Shown: piece after piece, positions 55,434 through 64,000 of the stretch
Layout: each line of letters begins with the position of its first letter
Position numbering within the stretch: position 1 is the stretch's first letter
NCBI RefSeq assembly: GCF_019145375.1
Contig: NZ_JAHSTX010000001.1
Coordinates: forward strand, 2,145,001 to 2,209,000
Reading direction: 5' to 3'
Length of the DNA: 64,000 bases
Source: Pseudomonas triticicola
Lineage (GTDB): Bacteria; Pseudomonadota; Gammaproteobacteria; Pseudomonadales; Pseudomonadaceae
Program-made: the position numbers and the translations under genes
Notes under the pieces: generated by a model
The model's input: only the letters and a program-made list of their open reading frames with translations
Databases searched by the model: none
Told to the model about the DNA's origin: nothing

Positions 55434-56264
55434 TTATTGATGCACGGCGAGCTGGTACGCCGTGTATTTACGAATGTTGATCACGCCGGTGTCGAAGATC
55501 AGGTACTGACCCTTGATCCCCAGCAGCGTGCCTTCGGCAATCGGGTTCTTGTCCAGGTTGAAGCTGACGATTTTCGCCGGGTATTGCTCGACGGGATAGC
55601 GGATTTCCAGCGGTTCGACATCGGCAATCGTCTGAATCGCCTGTAGGCCGAATCGCTCCTGCAACCCTTGCAGGCCTTCGGCGCAGCTTTCGAACAACTG
55701 ATCGCGCACCTGCGCCAGATCCACCGCCGCCGCATCACCTTTGAGCAGCGCGCGCCAGTTGGTCTTGTCCGCTACCTGGCTGCGGAACAGGTCCTCGACA
55801 AACCCCGATTGCTGGCGTGTCGATACACGCATGATCGGCAACGCCTGACTCGCACCCTGATCCAGCCAGCGGGTCGGCAACTGCGTGGCACGGGTGATGC
55901 CAACCTTGATCCCCGACGAGTTGGCCAGATAAACCACATGATCGGTCATGCAGAACTGCTGGCCCCACACCGGGTCACGGCAGGTGCCGGCGTCGAAGTG
56001 GCAACGCTCCGGACTCATGATGCACAGGTCGCACTGCGCCAGTTTGGTCATGCACGGGTAGCAATAACCCTGACTGAAACTGGTCTTGGTCTTGCGCCCG
56101 CAATGGGTGCAGTGGATCGCCCCCAGGAATTCCAGACGCAACGTGCTGCCGATCAACGGATTGACCGGCACCTCGACGTCATCCAGACGAAACGCGTATT
56201 GCACGTTCGACCCGTCCAGGCGCGCCGACATTTTGCTGATTGCACCGCGGCCAATCTCGATCAA
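55434..56264 (-). CDS. DUF2797 zinc-ribbon protein
   Basis: 276 residues from a TTG start that overlaps the stop of the YeaC gene (TTGA); the ATG at 56231 would give 265 residues. Two CxxC pairs (CTHCGRK and CYPC), followed by CDLC...C, form zinc-binding clusters at about residues 48-78, then GIKVGITRATQLPTRWLDQGA, which is the GIY-YIG-like core of this family. Function unknown. It is part of a close run with yeaC and pepN. Confidence 0.82.
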   Translation of the reverse strand: MIEIGRGAISKMSARLDGSNVQYAFRLDDVEVPVNPLIGSTLRLEFLGAIHCTHCGRKTKTSFSQGYCYPCMTKLAQCDLCIMSPERCHFDAGTCRDPVWGQQFCMTDHVVYLANSSGIKVGITRATQLPTRWLDQGASQALPIMRVSTRQQSGFVEDLFRSQVADKTNWRALLKGDAAAVDLAQVRDQLFESCAEGLQGLQERFGLQAIQTIADVEPLEIRYPVEQYPAKIVSFNLDKNPIAEGTLLGIKGQYLIFDTGVINIRKYTAYQLAVHQ

Positions 56265-56521
56265 TGGATGGCATCCGACTTGAACAGGATGTTCGGCACT
56301 TCGATCGACTTCGACGCACATTCTTGCGGGCCCATGTAGCCAGTGCGCTGGTCTTCCGGCAGGTTCTGGATTTCCCAGGCAATCATCGCCTGCAACGACA
56401 GCTCGCGCTGTTCGGCGGTGAGTTTGTTACCGTCGGACCACTTGCCGATTTCCACGGCCAGTTTCAGGCTTTCGTAGATGTCCGGGGTGATGTTGCTGAT
56501 CATGTCGTTGAAAGAGGACAT
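56261..56521 (-). CDS. YeaC-family (DUF1315) small protein
   Basis: 86 residues; FNDMISNITPDIYESLKLAVEIGKWSDGNKLTAEQRELSLQAMIAWE is the typical DUF1315/YeaC pattern. GGAG precedes the ATG. The stop overlaps the DUF2797 start. Role unknown. Confidence 0.86.
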   Translation of the reverse strand: MSSFNDMISNITPDIYESLKLAVEIGKWSDGNKLTAEQRELSLQAMIAWEIQNLPEDQRTGYMGPQECASKSIEVPNILFKSDAIH

Positions 56522-56555
56522 CAGGGTCTCCGTGCTCTTTGCTGAACCAAAAATT

Positions 56556-57425
56556 TTAGACGGCCAGTTTACGGCGGTTATACAAACCGCCCAACAAACC
56601 GGTGAAGCATCCGATGAGTAACCCGCTCAGGTGCGCGGCGTTGGCGATCTGGCCGAAACCGATCAGCGAGATCAGCCCGGACATGCACACCACCAGCCAC
56701 ACCAGCATCATCACCAGCACGCCGCGCGGCAGGCGATAGGCCGGGTTCGGCGCCAGCAGCTGGAAGATCCAGCAATGCCCGAGCAAGCCGTAAAGCACGC
56801 CGGACAGCCCGCCAAACAGGCTCGGGCCGCTCCAGACAAACTGGGCGTAGTTGGACACCAGGCTGAACAGCAGCGTCAGACCGATCAGGTTGATGCTGCC
56901 CTGGCGCGACTCGATGCGCCGCCCCAGCTCCCAGTACCACATGCCGTTCATGGCCAGATGAAGGATGCCGAAGTGGATCAGCATCGGCGTGACCAGCCGC
57001 CACCACTGCCCTGCCGCCAGACTGTCGGCCAGTGGCGTGAAGTGGATGTACTCGCCGATCACGCGAAAATCGAGGAAGGTCAGCCAGCGCAGGGTCTCAA
57101 GGTTTTCGCCGAGGAAAGTCAGACCGCCAACGATCAGGCTCAACAGCAGAATCAATCCCGTGGCCCTGGCGTGTTTCAGCTGTTCGGCGAAACCTGGTCG
57201 TTTAAAGGTCTGGCCCACGGGAATGTCCAGTTGCTGATCCGGGTCGCCGGCCGGGAAGCGCTCGTACAGCGAACGCACGTCCTCGCTGATTTCCTCCGGC
57301 GCCCACAACACCTGCTCGCCCGCCTCTTCGCTGACCCGATGCGGGACCTGCATGCGTTGCAGCAGTTTGACAAAACCGCTCAAATCCACCGCCAACGGCA
57401 GGCGCAATACCGCTACCGCACTCAT
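56556..57425 (-). CDS. Rhomboid intramembrane serine protease
   Basis: 289 residues from the ATG at 57425 (GGAGG before it), overlapping the stop of the phosphoesterase gene as ATGA. A GlpG-like soluble N-terminal domain (residues 1-75) precedes six membrane helices. Catalytic residues are S208 (GGLSGVLYG) and H265 (NAAHLSG), with N160 (HLAMNGMWYWE) supporting the oxyanion hole. It cleaves membrane helices of substrate proteins, which are unknown here. Confidence 0.9.
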   Translation of the reverse strand: MSAVAVLRLPLAVDLSGFVKLLQRMQVPHRVSEEAGEQVLWAPEEISEDVRSLYERFPAGDPDQQLDIPVGQTFKRPGFAEQLKHARATGLILLLSLIVGGLTFLGENLETLRWLTFLDFRVIGEYIHFTPLADSLAAGQWWRLVTPMLIHFGILHLAMNGMWYWELGRRIESRQGSINLIGLTLLFSLVSNYAQFVWSGPSLFGGLSGVLYGLLGHCWIFQLLAPNPAYRLPRGVLVMMLVWLVVCMSGLISLIGFGQIANAAHLSGLLIGCFTGLLGGLYNRRKLAV

Positions 57426-58393
57426 TGCAGCACCTCCGGCCGCTCGACATCGACCCAGACGAATTTTTGCGGATCCAGGCGCGTTTCCTGGTCCAGACGA
57501 TAGGCCACCAGTTTGCCGTAGAGCACGGCGCTGTAATCCAGGCACGCGAGGTTCGGCCGGATCGGCGCCGGTTTGCCGCTGCGCCAGTAGTGGCCGACGA
57601 ACAGCAACGGCTCGTCGACGCCGTAGCGCAGCAGGGAATTCTTTTCAGTGGACGTCAGCGGCGTCTGCGCGACAGGTTCCGGCAGTGCATCGGGCTGGAA
57701 GACGATGTCGCCGTAGGTTTTCGGGTCGTCTTCCCAGAACTTGGTGCGGAAGAACGAACGCACCAGACCGTCGCCACTGGTCATGGTCAGGCCGCCCGGC
57801 AGACGCATGTCGGTGCCGCGCAGCAGGCGGTCGAACACGGTGCAGGCGAAGCTGCCGGGCACCGCCGAGGCCTGGAGGAAATGCTCATCGACGCAGCCAT
57901 TGGGGAACAACGCCCGCAGCGGCTCGATCAGACCGGCGTCCCAGCACGCATGGACGACGCGGAAGCGCCCGGCATCGACGAACAGCGGCAGCTCGTAGAA
58001 CCACTGCTGGAAGTCATGCCAGTCACCCGGATGGTTTTCGAATTGAGTCAGGGTTTCCTGCAACAGCCGCGCATGGCGCTTGGTGTGTTCGCGTACGAAC
58101 TGCTTGCCGCTGCCCGGTGGCGCCGGGGTGACCCAGCCGAGCGCGTTGAATTCATGGTTGCCCATGATGCACAGCGCCTGCCCTGCTTCGACCATGTCGT
58201 GGACGATGTGCAGCGCCTCGCGAATGCGCGGGCCACGGTCGATGATGTCGCCGACGAACACCGCCATACGTGACGGATGCCGCCAGACCCCGCCCTGCTT
58301 GTGATAACCGAGACGGTCCAGCAAGTGTTCGAGGGTCATGGCGCATCCGTGCACGTCACCGATCAGGTCGTAACTGCGCGCGGGATCGAGCAT
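57422..58393 (-). CDS. Metallophosphoesterase (ApaH/PrpE-like)
   Basis: 323 residues from the ATG at 58393, which shares one base with the NAD kinase stop (TGATG). The phosphoesterase motifs are DLIGDVHGCAMTLEHLL (GDxHG), FVGDIIDRGP (GDxxDRG) and IMGNHEFNALG (GNHE), with later His ligands in VVHACWDAG and FVGHYWRSG. Probably hydrolyses diadenosine tetraphosphate or another nucleotide or protein phosphate. It forms a tightly overlapped operon with nadK and the rhomboid gene. Confidence 0.88.
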   Translation of the reverse strand: MLDPARSYDLIGDVHGCAMTLEHLLDRLGYHKQGGVWRHPSRMAVFVGDIIDRGPRIREALHIVHDMVEAGQALCIMGNHEFNALGWVTPAPPGSGKQFVREHTKRHARLLQETLTQFENHPGDWHDFQQWFYELPLFVDAGRFRVVHACWDAGLIEPLRALFPNGCVDEHFLQASAVPGSFACTVFDRLLRGTDMRLPGGLTMTSGDGLVRSFFRTKFWEDDPKTYGDIVFQPDALPEPVAQTPLTSTEKNSLLRYGVDEPLLFVGHYWRSGKPAPIRPNLACLDYSAVLYGKLVAYRLDQETRLDPQKFVWVDVERPEVLQ

Positions 58394-59283
58394 CAGTCGC
58401 CTCCGCCCCCCAGCTTGCTGCCCCAGCCAAGCTTGGTGCGGCACACCTCGTAGTAATTGTGATCGAGCGGATGAATCAGGCGCAGCTTCTGTGCCTTTTT
58501 GCTCACGGTGATGGTGTCGCCCGGTGCGCAGGTGAAATGGTTCTGGCCGTCGCAGGAGACCTGCGGATAGATCTGCATATCTTTGGACACGACGATTTTC
58601 AGCTCACTGTTGCCATCGACCACGATCGGCCGTCCCGACAAGGTATGGGGGTACATCGGCACAATCACAATAGCGTCGAGCTTGGGATGCATGATCGGCC
58701 CGCCGGCAGACAAGGCGTAGGCAGTGGAGCCGGTGGGCGTGGCGACGATCAGGCCGTCGGCCTTCTGGCTGCAGACGAACTGGCCGTCGATGTACAGCTC
58801 GAATTCGATCATCCGCGTCGATTTGCCCGGGTGCAGCACCACGTCGTTGAGCGCATCGCCCTGGCCGATGGCCTCGCCATGGCGACGCACTTCGGCTTGC
58901 AGCAGGAAGCGGTTTTCCACCAGATAGTGGCCGTCGAGCACTTCGGCGACCTTGATTTCCAGCTCGTCCGGACGAATATCGGTGAGGAAGCCGAGGCTCC
59001 CGCGGTTGATGCCGAGCACCGGAATATTGTGTTTGGCCAGCGCCCGCGCAGCGCCGAGCAGGCTGCCGTCACCGCCGACGACGATGACCATGTCGCAGAC
59101 TTCGCCGAGCATCTTGCGCGACGAGGTTTGCAGGCCGTGGCCGGGCAGGACTTCAGCGATAGTGTCTTCGAGGATCACATGCAGGTGACGGTCGAGCAAA
59201 AAGCGTTTCAGTCGGCGGACGGTATCCAGCACCTGGGAACTGCCCAGGCGACCGATGATGCCGATATTACGAAATTGCTCCAT
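58393..59283 (-). CDS. nadK: NAD kinase
   Basis: 296 residues from the ATG at 59283 (GAGG before it). The diagnostic motifs are GGDGSLLGAAR (70-80), LNDVVLHPG and ATPTGSTAYALSAGGP. It phosphorylates NAD+ to NADP+ with ATP. It is the first gene of the nadK-phosphoesterase-rhomboid operon. The upstream gap to the divergent DUF1853 gene is 114 bases. Confidence 0.95.
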   Translation of the reverse strand: MEQFRNIGIIGRLGSSQVLDTVRRLKRFLLDRHLHVILEDTIAEVLPGHGLQTSSRKMLGEVCDMVIVVGGDGSLLGAARALAKHNIPVLGINRGSLGFLTDIRPDELEIKVAEVLDGHYLVENRFLLQAEVRRHGEAIGQGDALNDVVLHPGKSTRMIEFELYIDGQFVCSQKADGLIVATPTGSTAYALSAGGPIMHPKLDAIVIVPMYPHTLSGRPIVVDGNSELKIVVSKDMQIYPQVSCDGQNHFTCAPGDTITVSKKAQKLRLIHPLDHNYYEVCRTKLGWGSKLGGGGD

Positions 59284-59397
59284 GGGACCTCTGCGGACAA
59301 ACGAAAACGCGAAAACCCGATTATGGTCGAAAGCGCCAGATAGACAAAATCCTTTCAGCCTCAAGGGTGCGCTCAGGTTTAAGGCTATGCTCGCAAG

Positions 59398-60348
59398 ATG
59401 ATCCTGTTTCCCGATTTGTTGCAGTTGCCCCATCAGTTACGCCATCCCGAAGTGCGGGACCTGGCGTGGGTGATCCTCGCCCCGCCGATGCTCGCCGCCA
59501 CGCCATGGCCGCAGCGCCATCCGCTCGCCGGCAGCGACTGGGTACAAGACTCGCAGCGCCTGGAACACTGGCTGCGCCAGCTCGACCACGACAGTTACGG
59601 CCTGCTGCAATGGCTGGCGCAGGCGCGCACCCGGCGTCTGGGTCTGTATTACGAGCGCCTGTGGCAGTTCGCCGTCTCGCATGCGCCGGGCATCGAACTG
59701 ATCGCCGCCAACCTGCCAATCCGCCGCGCCGGGCACACCCTCGGCGAGCTGGACATGCTGCTGCGTGACCGCGACGGCGTGCACCATCTGGAACTGGCGA
59801 TCAAGCTCTACCTTGGCCCGCAGGATGGCGATGGCCGCGATCCCGCGCAGTGGCTGGGGCCGGGTTGTCATGACCGGCTGGATCGCAAACTGGCGCATCT
59901 GGCCGAGCATCAATTGCCGATCTCGGCGCGCCCGGAAAGCCGCGAAGTGCTCGCGGCGCTGGATATCGAAACCTTCAGCGCGCAGCTGTGGCTGGGCGGT
60001 TATCTGCTGTATCCGTGGCCCGGGCAGGCCGACTCACCGCACGGCGCGCATCCGCAACATCTGCGTGGCAGTTGGCTGCATCAGAAGGACTGGCCGGCGT
60101 TTGTCGCCCAACGCCCGTCGGGCCGCTGGCAACCCCTGCCCCGCCACGCCTGGCTGGCGCCGGCGCATTACCCGGCGGATCAGGTCTGGACAGATGAGCA
60201 TCTGCGCTTGTGGCTCGAAGACCTGCCAGCACTGGCCCCGGCGCAGTTGATGGTGCGCCTGACCGAGAATGCCCAGGGCGAATGGGAAGAGGCGGAGCGG
60301 TTGTTTCTGGTGGCGGATCTTTGGCCGAATGTCCCCGGTCAAACCTGA
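59398..60348 (+). CDS. DUF1853 family protein
   Basis: 316 residues. The family pattern is clear: [17 protein letters not shown] at the N-terminus, then [38 protein letters not shown] and [12 protein letters not shown]. The GELD...HLELAIK region looks like the core of a PD-(D/E)xK nuclease fold, an inference from the acidic/lysine spacing. Function unknown. Divergent from nadK. Confidence 0.86.
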   Translation: MILFPDLLQLPHQLRHPEVRDLAWVILAPPMLAATPWPQRHPLAGSDWVQDSQRLEHWLRQLDHDSYGLLQWLAQARTRRLGLYYERLWQFAVSHAPGIELIAANLPIRRAGHTLGELDMLLRDRDGVHHLELAIKLYLGPQDGDGRDPAQWLGPGCHDRLDRKLAHLAEHQLPISARPESREVLAALDIETFSAQLWLGGYLLYPWPGQADSPHGAHPQHLRGSWLHQKDWPAFVAQRPSGRWQPLPRHAWLAPAHYPADQVWTDEHLRLWLEDLPALAPAQLMVRLTENAQGEWEEAERLFLVADLWPNVPGQT

Positions 60349-60368
60349 GATTTGTGGTGTCTGACCCA

Positions 60369-60449
60369 ATTCGCGAGCAGGCTCGCTCCCACAGAGAATG
60401 CATTTCAAATGTGGAATGCGATCCCTGTGGGAGCGAGCCTGCTCGCGAA
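60369..60449. repeat. REP doublet (REPIN)
   Basis: Inverted REP copies (ATTCGCGAGCAGGCTCGCTC and complement) flank about 32 bases between the DUF1853 gene and the convergent ArsB-like gene. Confidence 0.92.
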
Positions 60450-60463
60450 AAGAGCAACTCGGT

Positions 60464-61747
60464 CTATAGGGATAACCGCACCGCCAACGCCGCCAACGTC
60501 ACCAGCAACACCGGCACCGTCAGCACAATCCCGACGCGGAAGTAATAGCCCCAGCCGATGTGGATGCCCTTGCGCTCCAGCACATGCAACCACAACAAGG
60601 TCGCCAGACTGCCGATCGGAGTGATCTTCGGCCCCAGGTCGCTGCCGATCACGTTGGCGTAGATCATCGCTTCCTTGATCACGCCGCTGGCCTGACTGGC
60701 GTCAATCGACAGCAAGCCGATCAGTACGGTTGGCAAGTTGTTCATGATCGACGACAGCAGCGCCGTCAGCACCCCGGTGCCCATGGCCGCGCCCCACACG
60801 CCGTGGCCGGCGAACACGTCCAGCCATCCGGCGAGGTAACCGGTGAGCCCGGCGTTGCGCAGGCCGTACACCACCAGGTACATGCCCAGCGAGAAAATCA
60901 CGATCTGCCACGGCGCCTCTTTCATCACTTTGCGCGTGGAGATTTTGTGGCCCCGCGCGGCGATGCCCAGCAGCAGCGCGGCGCACACGGCGGAAATCGC
61001 GCTGATTGGTATGCCCAGCGGTTCGAGGGCGAAGCAGCCAATCAACAGGATCACCAGCACCGCCCAACCGGCATAGAACGTGGCCTTGTCGTGGATCGCG
61101 GTTTGCGGGTTTTCCAGTTGTGCAGGATCGTACGCCGCCGGGATGTCGCGGCGGAAAAACCACAGCAACATGCCCAGCGTCGCCGCCACGCTGACGAAGT
61201 TCACCGGCACCATCACCGCTGCATAGCGGTTGAAGCCGATGTGGAAGAAGTCCGCCGAAACGATGTTGACCAGGTTCGATACCACCAGCGGCAGGCTCGC
61301 CGTGTCGGCAATGAACCCGGCGCCCATGACGAAAGCCAGCGTCGCCGCCGGTGAAAAGCGCAGTGCCAGCAGCATCGAAATCACGATCGGCGTGAGAATC
61401 AGCGCCGCGCCGTCATTGGCGAACAGCGCCGAGACCAGCGCGCCGAGCAGCACCATGAAGGCAAACAGTTTGCGCCCACTGCCCCGCCCCCAACGCGCCA
61501 CGTGCAGCGCTGCCCAATTGAAAAAGCCAGCCTCGTCGAGCAACAGGCTGATGATGATCAGCGCGACGAAGGTGCCGGTCGCATTCCAGATGATCTGCCA
61601 GACCAGTGGGATGTCCGTGAGGTGAACGACGCCAAAAATCAATGCCAGCACGGCGCCTAGCGTTGCACTCCAGCCGACGCCGAGCCCCTTGGGTTGCCAG
61701 ATGACGAGGGTGATGGTCAGCAGGAAAATCAGTGACGCAGCGAGCAT
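60464..61747 (-). CDS. arsB: ArsB-family arsenite/anion transporter
   Basis: 427 residues, 11-12 membrane helices, matching the length of ArsB (429). Motifs of the family: [37 protein letters not shown] and [14 protein letters not shown]. It expels arsenite/antimonite with the proton gradient. The usual arsR, arsC and arsH genes are not adjacent; a flavin reductase lies upstream beyond a REP doublet. The substrate is therefore less certain than the family. Confidence 0.88.
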   Translation of the reverse strand: MLAASLIFLLTITLVIWQPKGLGVGWSATLGAVLALIFGVVHLTDIPLVWQIIWNATGTFVALIIISLLLDEAGFFNWAALHVARWGRGSGRKLFAFMVLLGALVSALFANDGAALILTPIVISMLLALRFSPAATLAFVMGAGFIADTASLPLVVSNLVNIVSADFFHIGFNRYAAVMVPVNFVSVAATLGMLLWFFRRDIPAAYDPAQLENPQTAIHDKATFYAGWAVLVILLIGCFALEPLGIPISAISAVCAALLLGIAARGHKISTRKVMKEAPWQIVIFSLGMYLVVYGLRNAGLTGYLAGWLDVFAGHGVWGAAMGTGVLTALLSSIMNNLPTVLIGLLSIDASQASGVIKEAMIYANVIGSDLGPKITPIGSLATLLWLHVLERKGIHIGWGYYFRVGIVLTVPVLLVTLAALAVRLSL

Positions 61748-61791
61748 TCGCAGAAGCCTTCAAATAGCGAAACGGGTGGAAATCGAACAAA

Positions 61792-61880
61792 TGTGGGAGC
61801 GAGCCTGCTCGCGAAATCGGACTGTCAGACGTGAAATTGTTATCTGACAGTCCGCCTTCGCGAGCAGGCTCGCTCCCACA
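61792..61880. repeat. REP doublet (REPIN)
   Basis: Inverted REP copies, with an additional inner inverted pair (GACTGTCAGA/TCTGACAGTC). It lies between the FMN reductase stop and the ArsB-like start, in a same-strand gap. Confidence 0.92.
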
Positions 61881-61896
61881 GTAAGTTTCGGTGAGT

Positions 61897-62454
61897 TTAT
61901 TTCTTGTGTTGCTCGACGAACTGGCCGTACGCATCGATGAATTTCTGCAGGAACGGTTTCACCGAGTCGCTCAGCTTGCCCGCTTCATCAAACGCGTTGC
62001 CCGCACCGCCCAGATACGCTTCCGGCTGTTGCAGGCAATGGATATCGAGGAAAACAAAGGTCTGGCGCAGGTGCTGGTTGGCGCCGAAGCCACCGATGGC
62101 GCCTGGCGATACGCTGATCACCGCACCGGGTTTGCCGCTCCAAGCGCTCTGGCCATAGGGGCGGGAGCCGACGTCGATGGCGTTCTTCAACGGTGCCGGA
62201 ATCGAGCGGTTGTACTCGGGGGTAACAAACAGCACCGCGTCGGATGACGCCACTTTCTGACGGAAAGTGCTGTAGGCTGCGGGCGGTGAATCGCCGTCGA
62301 TGTCTTCGTTGTACAGCGGCAGTTCACCGATTTCGACAATCTCCAGCTTGAGATTGGCCGGTGCCAGTTCGGCGAGGGCCAGTGCGACTTTGCGATTGAT
62401 CGAAGCTTTGCGCAGGCTACCGACCACTACGGCGACGTTGTAGACATTGCTCAT
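61897..62454 (-). CDS. NAD(P)H-dependent FMN reductase (ChrR/quinone reductase-like)
   Basis: 185 residues with the flavodoxin-like NADPH-dependent FMN reductase motifs GSLRKASINRKVA (phosphate loop), FVTPEYNRSIPAPLKNAID and SPGAIGGFGANQHLRQ. Such enzymes reduce FMN, quinones or chromate. GAGAG precedes the ATG. It could accompany the ArsB-like gene downstream but is separated by a REP doublet. Confidence 0.88.
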   Translation of the reverse strand: MSNVYNVAVVVGSLRKASINRKVALALAELAPANLKLEIVEIGELPLYNEDIDGDSPPAAYSTFRQKVASSDAVLFVTPEYNRSIPAPLKNAIDVGSRPYGQSAWSGKPGAVISVSPGAIGGFGANQHLRQTFVFLDIHCLQQPEAYLGGAGNAFDEAGKLSDSVKPFLQKFIDAYGQFVEQHKK

Positions 62455-62637
62455 GGAAGACTCTCGATGGTCCGTGGGAAGAGTCGCTAGTTATAGATGA
62501 TCCAGTGACGCTTTCACCAGTGGTCAGTGGTTTTTCCTGCGTGAGGAATATTTTTTTCCCGTAAGAAAACTTACCGAGCTTGGTGACGGTCTACAAAGCC
62601 GCAAATCAAGCGTTTTATCTCCAGAGGTTCTAAGCAG

Positions 62638-62868
62638 ATGGCAGCAGTACTCGTCGGTCAGTTTCATGCAAGAGATGCGGAAGGCCGCGTTTATTCCGTG
62701 CATGAATTCCAGGAATCGAACCCGTCTGCAGACGGATCCACTGGCTCGGAGCCCATTTACCGACTGGCCATTGGCGATCGGGTCAACAAGGTCAGTGACA
62801 GCGAATTTCTCCTGGTTCAATCAGGCATTACCCTGATCCGCGAACCCGAGCCAACCGTCGCTCAATAA
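62638..62868 (+). CDS. Small conserved hypothetical
   Basis: 76 residues from the ATG at 62638, with AGAGG about 10 bases upstream. It shows short beta patterns (AAVLVGQFHARDAEGRVYSVHEF; PIYRLAIGDRVNKVSDSEFLLVQSG) like a small beta barrel. No signal peptide or membrane segment. Similar short proteins occur in Pseudomonas; I know of no function. Confidence 0.65.
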   Translation: MAAVLVGQFHARDAEGRVYSVHEFQESNPSADGSTGSEPIYRLAIGDRVNKVSDSEFLLVQSGITLIREPEPTVAQ

Positions 62869-62953
62869 CCCTGCGTTATGAGCAGAAGTCATGCGTGCAG
62901 ACTTGGGGTAGGATTCAGCGTCTGACCCCACCTGCTGAACATGGACTTCACGC

Positions 62954-63847
62954 ATGCGTTTACGCCACATCGAAGTGATTCAGGCGCTCTTGCAGACCGG
63001 TCACCTGGGCACCGCCGCCGAATGGCTGCAACTGCCGGTGACCGAAGTCGAAGAGCGTTTGCGCGAAGCCGAGAGTCAACTGGGGTTCATGCTGTTCGCC
63101 AGCGTTCGCGGGCGCCTGCAATCGACCCCTGAAGCGCGCGCCCTGCAGGTGGAAATCGCGCACGTCTATGAAGCGCTTGAGCCAGTGCAGCGTCTGGCCA
63201 GCAGTCTCAAACAATACCTCGCCCTGCCCTTGCGCATCATCGGTACCGCGCCGCTGGCCCAACACCTGTTGCCGCAAAGCCTGGCAGCCCTGCGCCGCCG
63301 TTTGCCGGATGCACCTTGCAGCCTGCTCAGCGCACCGACTCGCGACATCGTCCGCAGCCTGTTACTACGCGAAAGCGATCTGGGCCTGAGCCTGCACGAT
63401 CCCGAACATCCCGATATCCACTGCCAGCCGCTGGCCCAGGGCAAGCTGCAATTGCTCGCGCCGCACGGCTGGCTGCAACCGAAACAGAAATACATTTCCG
63501 TGGCAGATCTTGCCGGTCAGGCCATGGTCGGTCTCGAAGGTCAGGATCCGCTGAGCCCGGCACTGGAAAACAAACTTCAGGCCTTGCGCCCGGCACCGAG
63601 CATTCAGACCCGCGTGCAGACCCATCAGATGATGCGCAGCATGGTCGAGGCCGGCGAAGGCCTGGCCATCGTCGACCCCTTCACCGCTTTGGGCGCGCGC
63701 ACCAGTGGGCTGGATGTGTGCCCACTATCACCGGCGATACCGATCAGCCTCTACGCCCTGGCCTTCAAGCACGCCGCACCGCCAGCGGCGATTCAAGCGC
63801 TGCTGGCGATCATCACGGAACAAGCCGAGGCGATGTTGTCGAGCTGA
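62954..63847 (+). CDS. LysR-family regulator, divergent type
   Basis: 297 residues. The winged helix is MRLRHIEVIQALLQTGHLGTAAEWLQLPVTEVEERLREAESQLGF, weaker than the usual LysR consensus but with the same spacing, followed by a substrate-binding domain. No strong ribosome binding site. Its 3' end overlaps the convergent acetyltransferase gene by 35 bases. Target unknown. Confidence 0.82.
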   Translation: MRLRHIEVIQALLQTGHLGTAAEWLQLPVTEVEERLREAESQLGFMLFASVRGRLQSTPEARALQVEIAHVYEALEPVQRLASSLKQYLALPLRIIGTAPLAQHLLPQSLAALRRRLPDAPCSLLSAPTRDIVRSLLLRESDLGLSLHDPEHPDIHCQPLAQGKLQLLAPHGWLQPKQKYISVADLAGQAMVGLEGQDPLSPALENKLQALRPAPSIQTRVQTHQMMRSMVEAGEGLAIVDPFTALGARTSGLDVCPLSPAIPISLYALAFKHAAPPAAIQALLAIITEQAEAMLSS

Positions 63848-64000
63848 TTGGTTTTTCCAGCGGATTATCAAACAGGCGATACCAGAACAACGCGACTTCG
63901 GCGGTATGCGGATCGATGCCGCGATAGCGCAGGTGATCGATGCCGCCAATCACGTAACCGCAGCGCTCATACAGCCGACAGGCGCCGAGGTTGTTGTTCT
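63813..64000 (-). CDS. GNAT-family acetyltransferase, 5' end cut by window
   Basis: The minus-strand frame is open from the window edge to TGA at 63813-63815, 62 codons. It starts NNNLGACRLYERCGYVIGGI, the usual final motif of GNAT N-acetyltransferases (NxGAxxLYExxGF), followed by VALFWYRLFDNPLEKP. The 3' end overlaps the LysR gene by 35 bases. Substrate unknown. Confidence 0.7.
   Translation of the reverse strand, partial: NNNLGACRLYERCGYVIGGIDHLRYRGIDPHTAEVALFWYRLFDNPLEKPISSTTSPRLVP

Noticed and set aside
52901..55480. 859-residue plus-strand frame opposite pepN
   Set aside because: It is an antisense shadow caused by high third-position G+C in pepN; PepN has all family motifs.

Overview
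The window is chromosomal DNA of a Pseudomonas, most likely from the P. fluorescens group. This rests on high G+C coding DNA with compact operons, many LysR/AraC regulators, Pseudomonas-type interspersed palindromes (GTGGGAGCGAGC...GCTCGCGAA) in almost every long gap, a D-galactose 1-dehydrogenase of the P. fluorescens type, and gene neighbours typical of that genus. No rRNA, tRNA, CRISPR array or intact transposase is visible. The first gene (flavin oxidoreductase) and the last (GNAT acetyltransferase) are cut by the window edges.

Layout. 1-14.5 kb: housekeeping and accessory metabolism: flavoprotein, MBL-fold hydrolase, small membrane protein, methyltransferase, a purine block (deaminase plus NCS2 permease with a divergent LysR gene), VOC protein, HxlR/MFS pair, zinc alcohol dehydrogenase coupled to a tiny lipoprotein, membrane/envelope proteins and an MscS-type channel. 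14.5-19.3 kb: a self-contained sugar module, with a LacI repressor divergent from Gfo/Idh/MocA dehydrogenase, sugar isomerase/epimerase and an NupG-like transporter; a perfect 18-bp LacI-type operator sits between them. 19.3-20.6 kb: a secreted protein made of 13-residue repeats, followed by a cryptic region that resembles a phage ash/C4-RNA immunity module and carries a 32-residue peptide gene. 20.7-29.6 kb: AraC/LysE pair, then a complete trans-4-hydroxyproline degradation cluster (PAS-AraC regulator, APC permease, hypE, hypD, hypH, hypO) that would convert hydroxyproline to 2-oxoglutarate.

29.6-43 kb: small acidic and stress-type proteins, a YahK-like alcohol dehydrogenase, TrmK, and a regulator-rich block with three SDR enzymes, two AraC and one LysR regulator. 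Most of this block lies between two nearly identical (208/209 residues) isochorismatase-fold hydrolase genes in direct orientation. It also holds a tandem array of five REP doublets with an exact 133-bp period. 43-50 kb: D-galactose dehydrogenase, the SCO/PCuAC copper-delivery pair, a two-gene membrane protein/HTH unit with its own palindromic operator, an orphan sulfonate-type binding protein, a large membrane sulfatase and a repeat-containing hypothetical. 50-64 kb: katG, pepN, DUF2797 and YeaC genes, a tightly overlapped rhomboid/phosphoesterase/NAD kinase operon, DUF1853, an ArsB-like transporter, an FMN reductase and a LysR gene.

The stretches I find least explained are the 19.3-20.6 kb region (repeat protein, small peptide, structured RNA-like sequence), the 133-bp REPIN array, and the 9-kb segment bounded by the duplicated hydrolase genes.
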